DNA of 64,000 nt from Streptomyces sp. NBC_00457 (GTDB taxonomy: Bacteria > Actinomycetota > Actinomycetes > Streptomycetales > Streptomycetaceae), in contig NZ_CP107905.1 in the NCBI RefSeq assembly GCF_036014015.1, positions 9,982,001 through 10,046,000 of the forward strand, in the 5' to 3' direction. Of this stretch, positions 54,577 through 63,207 are shown one piece after another (the first letter of the stretch is position 1; every line of letters begins with the position of its first letter). Below the pieces are notes generated by a model. That model was not told where the DNA came from. It made no database searches and saw only the letters and a list, made by a program, of their open reading frames with translations. The position numbers and the translations under genes were made by a program.

Positions 54577-55098
54577 GTGTACGAGCCGAACGTGGTCGGG
54601 GACTGGCAGGAGTACGAGGAGCAGGCCGGTCTGCGTGTCCGCGTCCACCAGCTCCGGGCGGCCGAGCCGCCGCGCGGACGTGATGACGCCGCCGAAGGGC
54701 TGACGTACTTCACCGTCCGGGTGACCGTCGAGAACCGCGGCGAGCGGCACTTCGGGATCCACCTGGAAGACGGGCAGATCGACGTGCGGGTCGGCCCCGA
54801 CGGCGAGAGCGCGTTCATCGACTGGCGCAACTCGCAGTTCATCGAGGGCTTCGACGTCTACCCGCTGCGCCGCGCCACCGCCGTGCTGTTCGCGGCGGGC
54901 CCCGAAGCCGCCCTGAGCCAGGTCGACGTCCAGGTCCAGCTGCGGGTCGACGAGGAGTGGACCGACCGCAGGCTGTGGGCGGGCGGCGTCGGCCTCGACG
55001 AGGGACAGGCCGGTGCGCACACGGCGTCCGGGCGGGAGAGCCTGGCGCACCAGGTCAGCAACTTCCTGCGGGAGCAGGCGGAAGAGGGAACCGCCTGA
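54577..55098 (+). CDS. Conserved hypothetical protein
   Basis: 173-aa soluble, acidic protein of unknown function (YEPNVVGDWQEYEEQAGLRV..., YFTVRVTVENRGERHFGIHLEDGQIDVRVG). The middle looks beta-rich, with an immunoglobulin-like flavour; the end is helical (GRESLAHQVSNFLREQAEE). The GTG at 54577 has an AGAGGT site. Convergent with hemC, 3 bp apart. Its own promoter carries a palindrome. Confidence 0.7.
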   Translation: MYEPNVVGDWQEYEEQAGLRVRVHQLRAAEPPRGRDDAAEGLTYFTVRVTVENRGERHFGIHLEDGQIDVRVGPDGESAFIDWRNSQFIEGFDVYPLRRATAVLFAAGPEAALSQVDVQVQLRVDEEWTDRRLWAGGVGLDEGQAGAHTASGRESLAHQVSNFLREQAEEGTA

Positions 55099-55101
55099 GC
55101 G

Positions 55102-56037
55102 TCAGTGCGGGATGCCGTCGATGATCTCGCGGGCACCCTGACGCAGCAGGGCCACCGCGACCGACGTGCCGAGGGTGGCGGGGTCGAGCCGCCCGGCCCA
55201 TTCGTGGGCGTTGAGGCGGGTCTTGCCGTCGGGCGTGAACACACAGGCCCGCAGGGACAGTTCGCCACTCCGGTCGACCTGGGCATATCCGGCGATCGGG
55301 CTGTTGCAGTGCCCTTGCAGCACGTGCAGGAACATCCGCTCCGCGGTGGCCTCCCGATGCGTGTCCGGATGACCGAGGGCGCTGACCGCGTCGATGACCT
55401 CCGTGTCGCCCTCCCGGCACTGCAGGGCGAGAACGCCCGCGCCGATCGGCGGCATCATGACCTCGGGGGAGAGCACCTCGCTGATCACGTCGGGGCGGTC
55501 GATGCGTTCCAGCCCGGCGACCGCGAGCAGCAGGGCGTCCGCGTCACCGGCCGCCAGTTTCGCCAGCCGCCGGTTGGCGTTGCCGCGGAACGGCACGCAC
55601 TGCAGGTGCGGGTGGGTGGCGGCCAGTTGGGCGACCCGGCGCACCGAGGAGGTGCCGATCCGGGTGCCGGCGGGCAGCTCGTCCAGGGTGAGGCCGCCGG
55701 GATGGACGAGGGCGTCACGGATGTCGTCCCGCTTCAGGAACGCCGCGAACACCGTGCCGGCCGGGAGGGGGCGGTCGGCGGGCACGTCCTTGACGCAGTG
55801 CACGGCGAGATCGGCCTCGCCGGCCAGCAGCGCGGCGTCGACCTCCTTGGTGAACGCCCCCTTGCCCTCGACCTGCGACAGATCGCCGAGCCACTTGTCG
55901 CCGGTCGTCTTCACCGGCACGACCTCGGTGCGCACCCCGGGATGGAGGGCGGTCAACTCGGCGCGGACACGCTCCACTTGGGCGAGCGCCATCGGCGAGT
56001 CCCGGGAGACGATACGAATCAGATCGGGCACGGGCAT
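55102..56037 (-). CDS. hemC: Porphobilinogen deaminase (hydroxymethylbilane synthase), orphan copy
   Basis: 311-aa HemC, which joins four porphobilinogens into hydroxymethylbilane in tetrapyrrole synthesis. Domain 1: [47 protein letters not shown]. Domain 2: [35 protein letters not shown]. The dipyrromethane cofactor cysteine is in [14 protein letters not shown]. The conserved RGNxxTRL is RGNANRRL here. Not next to hemA/hemD, so it may be a second, accessory copy. Start ATG at 56037. Confidence 0.88.
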   Translation of the reverse strand: MPVPDLIRIVSRDSPMALAQVERVRAELTALHPGVRTEVVPVKTTGDKWLGDLSQVEGKGAFTKEVDAALLAGEADLAVHCVKDVPADRPLPAGTVFAAFLKRDDIRDALVHPGGLTLDELPAGTRIGTSSVRRVAQLAATHPHLQCVPFRGNANRRLAKLAAGDADALLLAVAGLERIDRPDVISEVLSPEVMMPPIGAGVLALQCREGDTEVIDAVSALGHPDTHREATAERMFLHVLQGHCNSPIAGYAQVDRSGELSLRACVFTPDGKTRLNAHEWAGRLDPATLGTSVAVALLRQGAREIIDGIPH

Positions 56038-56092
56038 GCGGACACGATAGACCCTCCGCGTGATCCGCCGGTCGCGATCGGCTCGACCTCCG

Positions 56093-56554
56093 TCAGTCGG
56101 CGACCCGGAGGGTGTACCGGAGTTTCTCCTTCGCCCGGGCGCCCAACCGGTCGTAGAAGCGGACCGCACCTTCGTTCCACGCGGGCGTCTGCCACTGGAC
56201 CTCGGTGATGCCCAGCTGCCGGGCCTCGTCGACCACCGCGTCCATCAGCAGGGGACCGAGGCCGAGGCCGCGATGGCCCGGGGCGAGGAAGAGGCAGTCC
56301 ATGTGGAGGTACTCGCTCCCCTCCCAGGTGGAGATCTCGGGCGCACAGGTGGCGTAGCCGACCAGTTCGCCGCCGGGCAGTTCGGCCACCAGGCAGCGCA
56401 GGCGCGGTGCCGGGGTGCCGAAGAGGAGCCCCGCGAGGCGTGCGGCGAGGTCGGGGGCGGGTGGCGTGGCGCGTTCGTAGGCCGCGTGCTGGGCGGCGAG
56501 TTCGGCCACGCGCGGCAGATCGGCAGGCTCGGCGGGTCGGACGCGCGCAGTCAC
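56093..56554 (-). CDS. GNAT-family N-acetyltransferase
   Basis: 153-aa GNAT enzyme. Acetyl-CoA binding motif [21 protein letters not shown], then [28 protein letters not shown]. The substrate loop resembles diamine (spermidine-type) acetyltransferases, but this is not firm. The GTG at 56554 overlaps the stop of the preceding gene (GTGA). Last gene of a three-gene operon. Confidence 0.87.
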   Translation of the reverse strand: MTARVRPAEPADLPRVAELAAQHAAYERATPPAPDLAARLAGLLFGTPAPRLRCLVAELPGGELVGYATCAPEISTWEGSEYLHMDCLFLAPGHRGLGLGPLLMDAVVDEARQLGITEVQWQTPAWNEGAVRFYDRLGARAKEKLRYTLRVAD

Positions 56555-57111
56555 CGCAGGTCGCCCTGGACGGTGTCCGCGCTCCAGGCGGTGAGACGGT
56601 CCGCGACCGTCCCCGTGCCGTCGAGGACGCGCCGCGCGTAGACGTCCCGTTCGTACGACAGCACGGCCGCCTCCCAGACGCACGGGGTCAGTCCGGCCCG
56701 CCCCGGCCGCAGCGACTCGGGCTGCCCCACCGGTCCTGCGAACACGGCGAGATCGGACATGCATCCCTCGATCCATGTGTGGACCAGCACGTAGTCCCCG
56801 TCGCCGCCCGCGTGCACGATCAGCACGGCGAGTCCCAGCGATCCCCGCAACCGGCCCAGCGCCAGGTGGCCTTCGGCGATCCGCAGCGCGGTTCCGGCGT
56901 CCCGCTCGGTCACCGTGCGGCCGGGCGCCTCGATGGCGTACGACTTCACCAGGTGGCCGGCGATCTCTCGCGTGCCCAACGGCCGGGTGGCGCGCCCGTG
57001 ACGGCCCTCGGACAGACCGAGAAGCGACTTGGTGTCGATCGCCGAGGGGAGCCTTTCGTGAAGATCCATGCGTCCATCATTGGGTGCGGCGGCTTGATCG
57101 TCCACTGTCAT
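56551..57111 (-). CDS. Hypothetical protein in glycosidase/GNAT operon
   Basis: 186-aa soluble protein; no recognised domain. Segments: DTKSLLGLSEGRHGRATRPLG, YVLVHTWIEGCMSDLAVF, GLTPCVWEAAVLSYERDVYAR. Coupled on both sides by ATGA/GTGA overlaps, so the ATG at 57111 is preferred over an internal one. Function cannot be inferred beyond its obligatory co-translation. Confidence 0.75.
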   Translation of the reverse strand: MTVDDQAAAPNDGRMDLHERLPSAIDTKSLLGLSEGRHGRATRPLGTREIAGHLVKSYAIEAPGRTVTERDAGTALRIAEGHLALGRLRGSLGLAVLIVHAGGDGDYVLVHTWIEGCMSDLAVFAGPVGQPESLRPGRAGLTPCVWEAAVLSYERDVYARRVLDGTGTVADRLTAWSADTVQGDLR

Positions 57112-58676
57112 GAGGGCAGCTCGCCGGGCTCGAGCGCGAACTCGACCGTGTGATGCCCCGTCCCGTCCGCTGCCACCACGGGTTGGCCGCCGCGTCCGTC
57201 GACCGTGCAGGACCGCACCCGGCTGCCGGACCCGGTGAGGGCGATGTCGAGCGTCATGCCCCGGTAGCGCAGCCCGCGCAGGCTCACCGGACCCCACCCC
57301 TCGGGCAGACAGGGGCGCAGCCGAAGCGCGTTCTCGGTGAACGTCAGCCCGAACAGGCCCTCGTGCAGCAGCCGCAGATACGCCGTCGCCGACCAGGTCT
57401 GATCGGGCTGCGACACGAAGTGCTCGGCGCGTCCGCTCCCGCCGGCTTGCCAGCCGCCGTCGACGGCACCGCTCACGGAGTCGTACAACTCGTAGAAACC
57501 GGAGCCGGAGAAGAGGCCGGCGAGCTGATCCACCGCGCGTCCGAACAGATCGGCGCGGCCCGCGCCGGCGGCGGCCTGTCCGTACAGGCCGTGCACCATC
57601 GGCCAGACCATGACGTTGTGCCGCCCGGGCCTGGTGCCGTCGAAACGGGGGAAGTGCGGCCAGACGTTGACGATGCCGTGCGGCTGCCAGTGGGTGGTGT
57701 CCAGGACCTGACGGGCCTGGTCGCGGTCCGCGACCCCGAGCTCAAGGGCCAGCGCGAGCCCGGCGCCCTCCTGCGACGTGTCCGTCCGCCCGTCGCCATG
57801 GAGGAGGTAGGCGTACGTCCCGGCCTCGGGCCGCCACAGATGCCGGTCGACGGCCCGGCGCAGCTGTGCGGCGTCCGCACGCGAGGACGCCGCCCGATCC
57901 GGTTTTCCGAGTACGTCCGCCATGGCGGCCAGGGCCGACTGGGCGCCGTAGTAGAGGCAGTTGGTCGACAGGCACATCAGCCGGTCGGTGCCCGGATGGT
58001 CGAGGACGAACGAGGAGCGGACGCGGTCCGAGGCGGGCGGGTCCGGGTAACCGGAGATTCCGTCGTTCATGAAGCCGGGTCCGCGGAACAGGCCGTGGGA
58101 GGCGTCGAAGTCACGAATCCGGCGCGCGGCGAGGGTGTTGACGGATGTCTCGTACGCCTTGGCGAGGAAGGCCCGGTCGCCGGTGACGAGGTAGTGGTGC
58201 CAGGCGGCCGGGACCCACACGATCTGGTCCCACCACTGGTTGTCCTGCTGGACGATCAGCCCGCCCGGGCCGCGCTCGACGACCGACCACAGTGTGTTGC
58301 GGCCGACGTCCGGCGCCAGCAGGCTCACCGCGTGCCACGCGTTGACGGCCGCGTCCCGGGTCCACCGCTGCGGTGCGGGATAGCCGCCACCGGCCCGTAC
58401 GACGGTGCCGGGCGGGTAGCTGAGCAGTCCGGCCCTGTCGTACACCGACGGGTCGGCGGGGACGGTGTGCGCGCCGGCGAGGTCCTTCAGCGCCTGTGCG
58501 TACAGGGCGCCGAGCCGCCGCTGGGTGGCCGGGTCTTCGAAGGCGAGGGAGGGCATGGTGTATCCGTTCCCCACGGCCGCGGCCCGCGCACGCACGGGGA
58601 CGGCGCCGGAACCGGCCGTTCCCAGCGCGGCCAGGAATCGCCGCCGTGAGATCCGCTGCTGCTCGTCGACCGCCAT
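57108..58676 (-). CDS. Tat-exported alpha/alpha-barrel glycosidase-like protein
   Basis: 522-aa protein with a twin-arginine signal (ISRRRFLAALGTAGSGA) and an (alpha/alpha)6-type catalytic region resembling GH15/GH63/amylo-alpha-1,6-glucosidase proteins: WTRDAAVNAWHAVSLL, NQWWDQIVWVPAAWHHYL, YYGAQSALAAMADVLG, HNVMVWPMVHGLYGQA and WSATAYLRLLHEGLFGL. A beta-sandwich end follows. Catalytic acids cannot be assigned reliably. The role is probably degradation of an extracellular oligosaccharide. First gene of the operon with an unknown protein and a GNAT. Confidence 0.78.
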   Translation of the reverse strand: MAVDEQQRISRRRFLAALGTAGSGAVPVRARAAAVGNGYTMPSLAFEDPATQRRLGALYAQALKDLAGAHTVPADPSVYDRAGLLSYPPGTVVRAGGGYPAPQRWTRDAAVNAWHAVSLLAPDVGRNTLWSVVERGPGGLIVQQDNQWWDQIVWVPAAWHHYLVTGDRAFLAKAYETSVNTLAARRIRDFDASHGLFRGPGFMNDGISGYPDPPASDRVRSSFVLDHPGTDRLMCLSTNCLYYGAQSALAAMADVLGKPDRAASSRADAAQLRRAVDRHLWRPEAGTYAYLLHGDGRTDTSQEGAGLALALELGVADRDQARQVLDTTHWQPHGIVNVWPHFPRFDGTRPGRHNVMVWPMVHGLYGQAAAGAGRADLFGRAVDQLAGLFSGSGFYELYDSVSGAVDGGWQAGGSGRAEHFVSQPDQTWSATAYLRLLHEGLFGLTFTENALRLRPCLPEGWGPVSLRGLRYRGMTLDIALTGSGSRVRSCTVDGRGGQPVVAADGTGHHTVEFALEPGELPS

Positions 58677-58755
58677 GTGCCGTCCTCCCGGACTCCCGGA
58701 GCCGGGGTGGCTCCGGGAGCCTGGAGAACGAGCGGGCCGATGAACGGTGCCGGGA

Positions 58756-59532
58756 TCAGGCGTTGGGGTCGAACGAGATTCCGGACGGCTTGGCCGAGGC
58801 CAGGTGGGAGTTGAAGCTGCCGTCCTTCAGGCCGAAGTTGGCGCTGCCCCAGTTGGCCGCGACGAGCTTGTCGCGGACGCCCGAGGGGTAGCCGTTCCAG
58901 CCGACCAGCGGCGGGTACTGCCAGGTGCCCTCGTGGTTCTCCGGCGGCTCGTCGTTCGAGTTCGCCAGGCGGAAGCAGTGCGTGCTGATGCCGTCCTTGT
59001 GGTAGACGATCTTCGCGTGCGTGCCGTCGAAGCGCACCGATGAGGCGGCGCTGACGGTGAACGAGCCGTGGTTCGAGGTCGACACGTACTGCACCGCGTT
59101 GTTCTGCACCCACACCACGACGTGCTCCCAGTCGTGCCGGTGCCCGCCGATGCTGCTGCCCGCGACGGCCTGGTCCTTCTCGAAGTACAGGCCGTACATG
59201 TAGGCGCACCAGCCGTTGTTGCACTTGTAGCGCGAGTACCCGTTGGTGTTGTTCAGGTCCGAGGCGTCCCGGCAGCTGCCGTTCAGGGCACCGGTCGGGT
59301 TCAGCCCGCCGTTGAGGGTGCCGTCCGGGCCGATGGCCGGAGTGGAGTAGCAGCCGTCCGTGTCGTAGTCGAACGCGGGCTGATACGTCTGCTCGGCCGA
59401 CTCCGCGTTGGCGGGCAGCGATGTGGGGGGAGCCGCGAAAGCGGTGGTGGGGATGGCGACGACGAGAGCGACGGCACCGCCCAGGCCGGTGAGCCATCTC
59501 CGGCGGTGTATGGCGGACTTCTTCGACGACAC
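58756..59532 (-). CDS. NPP1-family necrosis-inducing protein
   Basis: 258-aa secreted protein of the necrosis-and-ethylene-inducing (NLP/NPP1) family. The signal peptide runs to about TTAFAAPP. The diagnostic heptad motif GHRHDWE is intact within GHRHDWEHVVVWV, together with FDYDTDGCYSTPAIGPDG, and NSDEPPENHEGTWQ-like loop. NLPs bind plant sphingolipids and lyse dicot membranes, so this could affect plants. The protein has several cysteines (CRD, CNNGWC). In Streptomyces its role is not established. Confidence 0.88.
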   Translation of the reverse strand: MSSKKSAIHRRRWLTGLGGAVALVVAIPTTAFAAPPTSLPANAESAEQTYQPAFDYDTDGCYSTPAIGPDGTLNGGLNPTGALNGSCRDASDLNNTNGYSRYKCNNGWCAYMYGLYFEKDQAVAGSSIGGHRHDWEHVVVWVQNNAVQYVSTSNHGSFTVSAASSVRFDGTHAKIVYHKDGISTHCFRLANSNDEPPENHEGTWQYPPLVGWNGYPSGVRDKLVAANWGSANFGLKDGSFNSHLASAKPSGISFDPNA

Positions 59533-59678
59533 TGCGTCCTCCTCTTGGTTCGGGCGCAGCCCAACGGCTGTGGGGGAATGGGGAGTTCAGCATCCCGGAC
59601 TCCTCCCTTCCGGCCAAGAGGTCACAGGCGTCCCAGTGGTGAAGCGCAGCCCAATAGACGGGAAGAGGTGACGCCGTG

Positions 59679-60668
59679 TCACACAGGATCGTCCGGTAGG
59701 TCCGCCGCCGACTCCTCCGGTGTGAGATCCGGCCTGAGCCGGAGCCAGGACGGCTGGCGCAGCAGCCCCGCCCTGGTGCGGGTGCTGTAGCGGACCTCGC
59801 CGACCAGCCGGGGCCGGACCCAGCGGGCGCCGGCCACCTGCGGAACCGGGTCGAAGGGGCAGACGTCCGATGCGGCGGCCCGCAGCAGCCCGGCGAGCTC
59901 CTCCCGCTCGGGCTCGCTCCAGCCCGTGCCCACATTGCCGACGTAACGCAGCCGGCCCGCGGCCCGCTGGCCGACCAGGACGGCGCCGGGCAGGCCCGGG
60001 GCCAGGAGCCGGCCCTTGCCGGGCACCCAGCCGCCGACGACGACGTCCGCGCTGCGCATGTTCCGGATCTTGATCCAGAACCGGGAGCGCACCCCGGGCT
60101 CGTACACCGAGTCGAGCCGCTTGCAGACCAGCCCCTCCAGGCCGTGCTCGCGCGTGGCCCGCAGGGCCCGCTCGCCATGGCCGACCAGCGCGGCGGGCGT
60201 CGACCAGAACGGCCCCTCCAATCCCAGCGCCTCCAACTCCCCGCGCCGCCGGGCATAAGAGAGAGGCAGCAAGGAGCGCCCTCCCAGGTGCATCACGTCG
60301 AACAGCACGAGATGGACCGGGCTGCGAGCGGCGAGACGGGCCGCTCGGGCGGGCGCGTGGGCCAGGCCCATCCGGGACTGGAGCAGCTGGAAGTCGGCCC
60401 GGCCGTTGTCGTCCAGCGCCAGGATCTCCCCGTCCAGCACCGCCGGCGTGACGCCGAGCGCCCCGCCCAGTGGCCGCAGTTCGGGGTAGGCGCCGGTGAT
60501 CTCCTCCCCGGACCGCGCGCGCAGCACCACGCTGCCGTCCCCGGCGAGATAGACCACCACACGCTGCCCGTCCTGCTTGGTCTCGTAGGCCCAGCGCGCG
60601 TCCTGGGCGGCGGGCGGCAGGGTGCCCGGCGTGGCGAGCATGGGCGGGATCAGCGGCAGGGTGGTCAC
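59679..60668 (-). CDS. ATP-dependent DNA ligase
   Basis: 329-aa ligase of the LigC/LigD-ligase type. The adenylation lysine is Lys31 (ETKQDGQR), with further nucleotidyl-transferase motifs LDGEILALDDNG, LVLFDVMHLGG, LEGLVCKRLDSVYEPG and FWIKIRNM. An OB domain ends it (VGNVGTGWS, PRLVGEVRYSTRTRAG). It seals DNA nicks in repair or non-homologous end joining; no Ku gene is adjacent. Start ATG 60668. Confidence 0.92.
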   Translation of the reverse strand: MTTLPLIPPMLATPGTLPPAAQDARWAYETKQDGQRVVVYLAGDGSVVLRARSGEEITGAYPELRPLGGALGVTPAVLDGEILALDDNGRADFQLLQSRMGLAHAPARAARLAARSPVHLVLFDVMHLGGRSLLPLSYARRRGELEALGLEGPFWSTPAALVGHGERALRATREHGLEGLVCKRLDSVYEPGVRSRFWIKIRNMRSADVVVGGWVPGKGRLLAPGLPGAVLVGQRAAGRLRYVGNVGTGWSEPEREELAGLLRAAASDVCPFDPVPQVAGARWVRPRLVGEVRYSTRTRAGLLRQPSWLRLRPDLTPEESAADLPDDPV

Positions 60669-60774
60669 GGCTCAGTTGTCGACGGACCCGCGCGCCGCCA
60701 CTCGTCCCGCCCGCCGGTTTCCCCTGAACGGCGCTGTCGGCTGGGCGGCGAAGCCGCTGGAGGCGCGGCAGGGG

Positions 60775-61524
60775 TCAGACGATGCCGCCGTTGGCGCGCA
60801 GCACCTGTCCGTTGACCCAGTGACCGGCCGGGCTGACCAGGAAGGACACGACGGAGGCGATGTCCTGGGGGGTGCCCAGGCGCTCCAGTGGGGGCTGCGC
60901 GGCGAGACGGGCGATGGTCTCCTCGTCCTTGCCGTCGAGGAACAGGTCGGTGGCGGTGGGGCCGGGGGCGACGGCGTTGACGGTCACGTCACGGCCGCGC
61001 AGCTCCCTGGCCAGGATCCGGGTGAGGGTCTCGACCGCGGCCTTGCCGGAGGCGTAGGCGCCGTAGCCGGGGAAGAGCAGTCCGACGACCGAGGTGGAGA
61101 AGTTGACGAGGGCGCCGCCCGGACGCAGCCGGCGCGCGGCCTGCTGGTCGACGACGAAGGCGCCGCGGACGTTGGTGCGGTACTGGGCGTCCAGCTCGTC
61201 GAGGTCGAGTTCCGCGACGGGGGAGAGGGCCATCCGGCCGGCCGCGTGCACGACCGCGTCGACGCCGCCGTACGTGGCTTCCGCCAGGTCGAACATGGCG
61301 GCGACCTCGCCCTCGTCGGCGACGTCCGCGCGGGCGGCCACGGCGGTGCCCCCGGCGGCCTCGATGGTGTGCACGGCCTCCTCGGCCGCGCCCTTGTTGC
61401 CCGCGTACCCGACGACGACGGCGAATCCGTCGGCGGCGAGCTGCTGGGCGACCTGCCGCCCGATGCCGCGCGAGGCGCCGGTGACGATCGCGACGCGCTG
61501 GTCTGTCTGCTGCGGAGTGGTCAT
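60775..61524 (-). CDS. Short-chain dehydrogenase/reductase
   Basis: 249-aa classical SDR. The cofactor motif is VAIVTGASRGIGRQVAQQL, then VVHAAGRMAL (NAG-like), catalytic Ser in NFSTSVVGLLF, and Tyr/Lys in PGYGAYASGKAAVETL; it ends GHWVNGQVLRANGGIV. All catalytic residues are present; the substrate is unknown. The ATG at 61524 has a GGAAT site 6 bases off. Divergent from a TetR gene, with a palindrome 14 bp upstream of the start. Confidence 0.9.
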   Translation of the reverse strand: MTTPQQTDQRVAIVTGASRGIGRQVAQQLAADGFAVVVGYAGNKGAAEEAVHTIEAAGGTAVAARADVADEGEVAAMFDLAEATYGGVDAVVHAAGRMALSPVAELDLDELDAQYRTNVRGAFVVDQQAARRLRPGGALVNFSTSVVGLLFPGYGAYASGKAAVETLTRILARELRGRDVTVNAVAPGPTATDLFLDGKDEETIARLAAQPPLERLGTPQDIASVVSFLVSPAGHWVNGQVLRANGGIV

Positions 61525-61537
61525 GACGGATTCCTTT

Positions 61538-61552
61538 CGTAGCACTGCTACG
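61538..61552. promoter_or_regulatory. TetR operator 1 (SDR side)
   Basis: CGTAGCACTGCTACG is a perfect 6-3-6 palindrome immediately upstream of the SDR ribosome binding site, where a bound repressor would block expression. Confidence 0.75.
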
Positions 61553-61604
61553 GTGATTACGGATCGACGATAACACAGCCGCGTAGCGCCGGTAACCGGT
61601 AACT

Positions 61605-61619
61605 CGTATCGATGCTACG
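61605..61619. promoter_or_regulatory. TetR operator 2 (regulator side)
   Basis: CGTATCGATGCTACG is the same 6-3-6 palindrome with one mismatch, 20 bp before the TetR ATG. Together with operator 1 it covers both divergent promoters. Confidence 0.7.
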
Positions 61620-61638
61620 AATGGCGTACTGTGAACGC

Positions 61639-62328
61639 ATGGATGCGAGGGAAAAGATCCTGGAAGCGGCCGCCGAACTGCTCGCCGCCGCGCCGGTCGC
61701 CGATGTCTCGACGCGTGCCGTGTGCGAGGCGGCCGGAGTGGGTGCGCCGATGCTCTACCGGCTCTTCGGCGACAAGGCCGGGCTGCTGTCCGCGGTGGTC
61801 GACCGGGGATTCGAGCAGTACCTCGCGTCCAAGCGGGCGGCCCGCCCCAGCGACGATCCGGTCGCCGACCTGCGGAGCGGCTGGGACAACCACATGCGGT
61901 TCGCGCTGGACCACCCCAACTACTACCGCCTGATGTACTCACCCGAACTCACCGCACCGCCCGCCGCGGCCAAAGAGGCGCACGACCTGCTGCACGGCAT
62001 CCTGGAGCGGTGCGCGGCGGCCGGGCGGCTGACCGTTCCGCCCGCCCTCGCGACCCGGGTGATCATGTCGGCGAACGTCGGAGCCGCCCTGTCGATGCTC
62101 ACCCGGCCCGAGCAGTACCCCGATCCACAGTTCTCGGCCCGGTTGCGCGACGCCGTGATCGACTCGCTGACCCGCCCGGGCGACTCGGCCGTACGCCATG
62201 AGGACGCAGCCGTGCCCGTGGCGGCTGCCACCCTCGCAGCCCGCTTGCGGGCCGAACAGCCGGAGGAACTGACCCCGGCGGAGGCGGCGTTGCTTCAGCA
62301 GTGGCTGGAGAAACTCTCCGCGAAGTGA
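61639..62328 (+). CDS. TetR-family regulator of the SDR gene
   Basis: 229-aa TetR protein. HTH in the N-terminus (EKILEAAAELLAAAPVADVSTRAVCEAAGVGAPMLYRLFGDKAG), then a helical ligand domain. The ATG at 61639 begins the family sequence; earlier starts only add residues. Divergent from the SDR gene and flanked by two matching operators. Confidence 0.88.
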   Translation: MDAREKILEAAAELLAAAPVADVSTRAVCEAAGVGAPMLYRLFGDKAGLLSAVVDRGFEQYLASKRAARPSDDPVADLRSGWDNHMRFALDHPNYYRLMYSPELTAPPAAAKEAHDLLHGILERCAAAGRLTVPPALATRVIMSANVGAALSMLTRPEQYPDPQFSARLRDAVIDSLTRPGDSAVRHEDAAVPVAAATLAARLRAEQPEELTPAEAALLQQWLEKLSAK

Positions 62329-62492
62329 CGCGTCAGCGGTCCGCGGGCGGCGGCGGTGCGAGCCCCGGCCGGCAGGTCCATCCGCGCCAGTAGGCTTCCG
62401 TGTTTGGAACTCGCCGTCGATGCGGCGGACCTGCGGCGGCTCGAGGGACTGGCCGTCGGAGGGCTGAGGGAAGTCCCGGTGAAGTGGTGATC

Positions 62493-63143
62493 ATGGCGGG
62501 CAGGGCGATACGTGCGGAACAGGTCAACGCGACCCGCGAGCTGATCCTGACCGCGGCCGAGCGGCTGTTCGCCGAGCGGGGCGTGTACGCGGTGTCCAAC
62601 CGTCAGGTCAGCGAGGCCGCCGGGCAGGGCAACAATGCCGCTGTCGGCTATCACTTCGGCACCAAGGCCGACCTGATCCGCGCCATCGTCCGCAAGCACG
62701 ACGGACGCATCCAGGAGATCCGGTCCCGGCTGCTGGCCCAGATCGGCGACTCCACCGACGTACGCGACTGGGTGGACTGCCTGGTGCGCCCCGTACCCGA
62801 ACATCTCGCGGCCCTGGGCAGCCCCACCTGGTACGCCCGCTTCTGCGCCCAGGTGATGACCGACCCCGCGCTGTACGAGATCATGATCGAGGAGTCTCTC
62901 GGCTCACCCACGTTGCGGCAGGTCATCGACGGTCTGCGGCGCTGTCTGCCCGACCTGCCGGCCGACGTGCGTGCCGAACGCGGCGACATGGCACGCCATC
63001 TGATCCTGCACGTCTCCGCCGAACGGGAGCGCGCGCTCGCCGAGAACGCCCCCACCCCGAGGGCCAATTGGAACGACGCCGCGACCGGGCTGACGGACGC
63101 GGTCGTCGGCATCTGGCTGGCTCCCGTGACACTGAGTCCCTGA
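62493..63143 (+). CDS. TetR-family regulator (orphan)
   Basis: 216-aa TetR regulator: TRELILTAAERLFAERGVYAVSNRQVSEAAGQGNNAAVGYHFGTKADLIRAIV is the HTH. The C-terminal part (RFCAQVMTDPALYEIMIEESLGSP) resembles TetR proteins with a broad substrate pocket. No target gene next to it; the next gene is a decayed MarR. Confidence 0.85.
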   Translation: MAGRAIRAEQVNATRELILTAAERLFAERGVYAVSNRQVSEAAGQGNNAAVGYHFGTKADLIRAIVRKHDGRIQEIRSRLLAQIGDSTDVRDWVDCLVRPVPEHLAALGSPTWYARFCAQVMTDPALYEIMIEESLGSPTLRQVIDGLRRCLPDLPADVRAERGDMARHLILHVSAERERALAENAPTPRANWNDAATGLTDAVVGIWLAPVTLSP

Positions 63144-63172
63144 TCGTCCCGCTGCCCGCCGGTGACGAATAC

Positions 63173-63200
63173 TTGAGTTAGGCAAGCAGAAGGGTAGGGT
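63173..63200 (+). promoter_or_regulatory. Promoter/operator of the decayed MarR gene
   Basis: TTGAGT (63173-63178), a 16-bp spacer and TAGGGT (63195-63200), seven bases before the ATG at 63208, which suggests a leaderless start. A short inverted repeat CTTG-N7-CAAG (63172-63186) overlaps the -35 box. Confidence 0.45.
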
Positions 63201-63207
63201 GCTCGGC

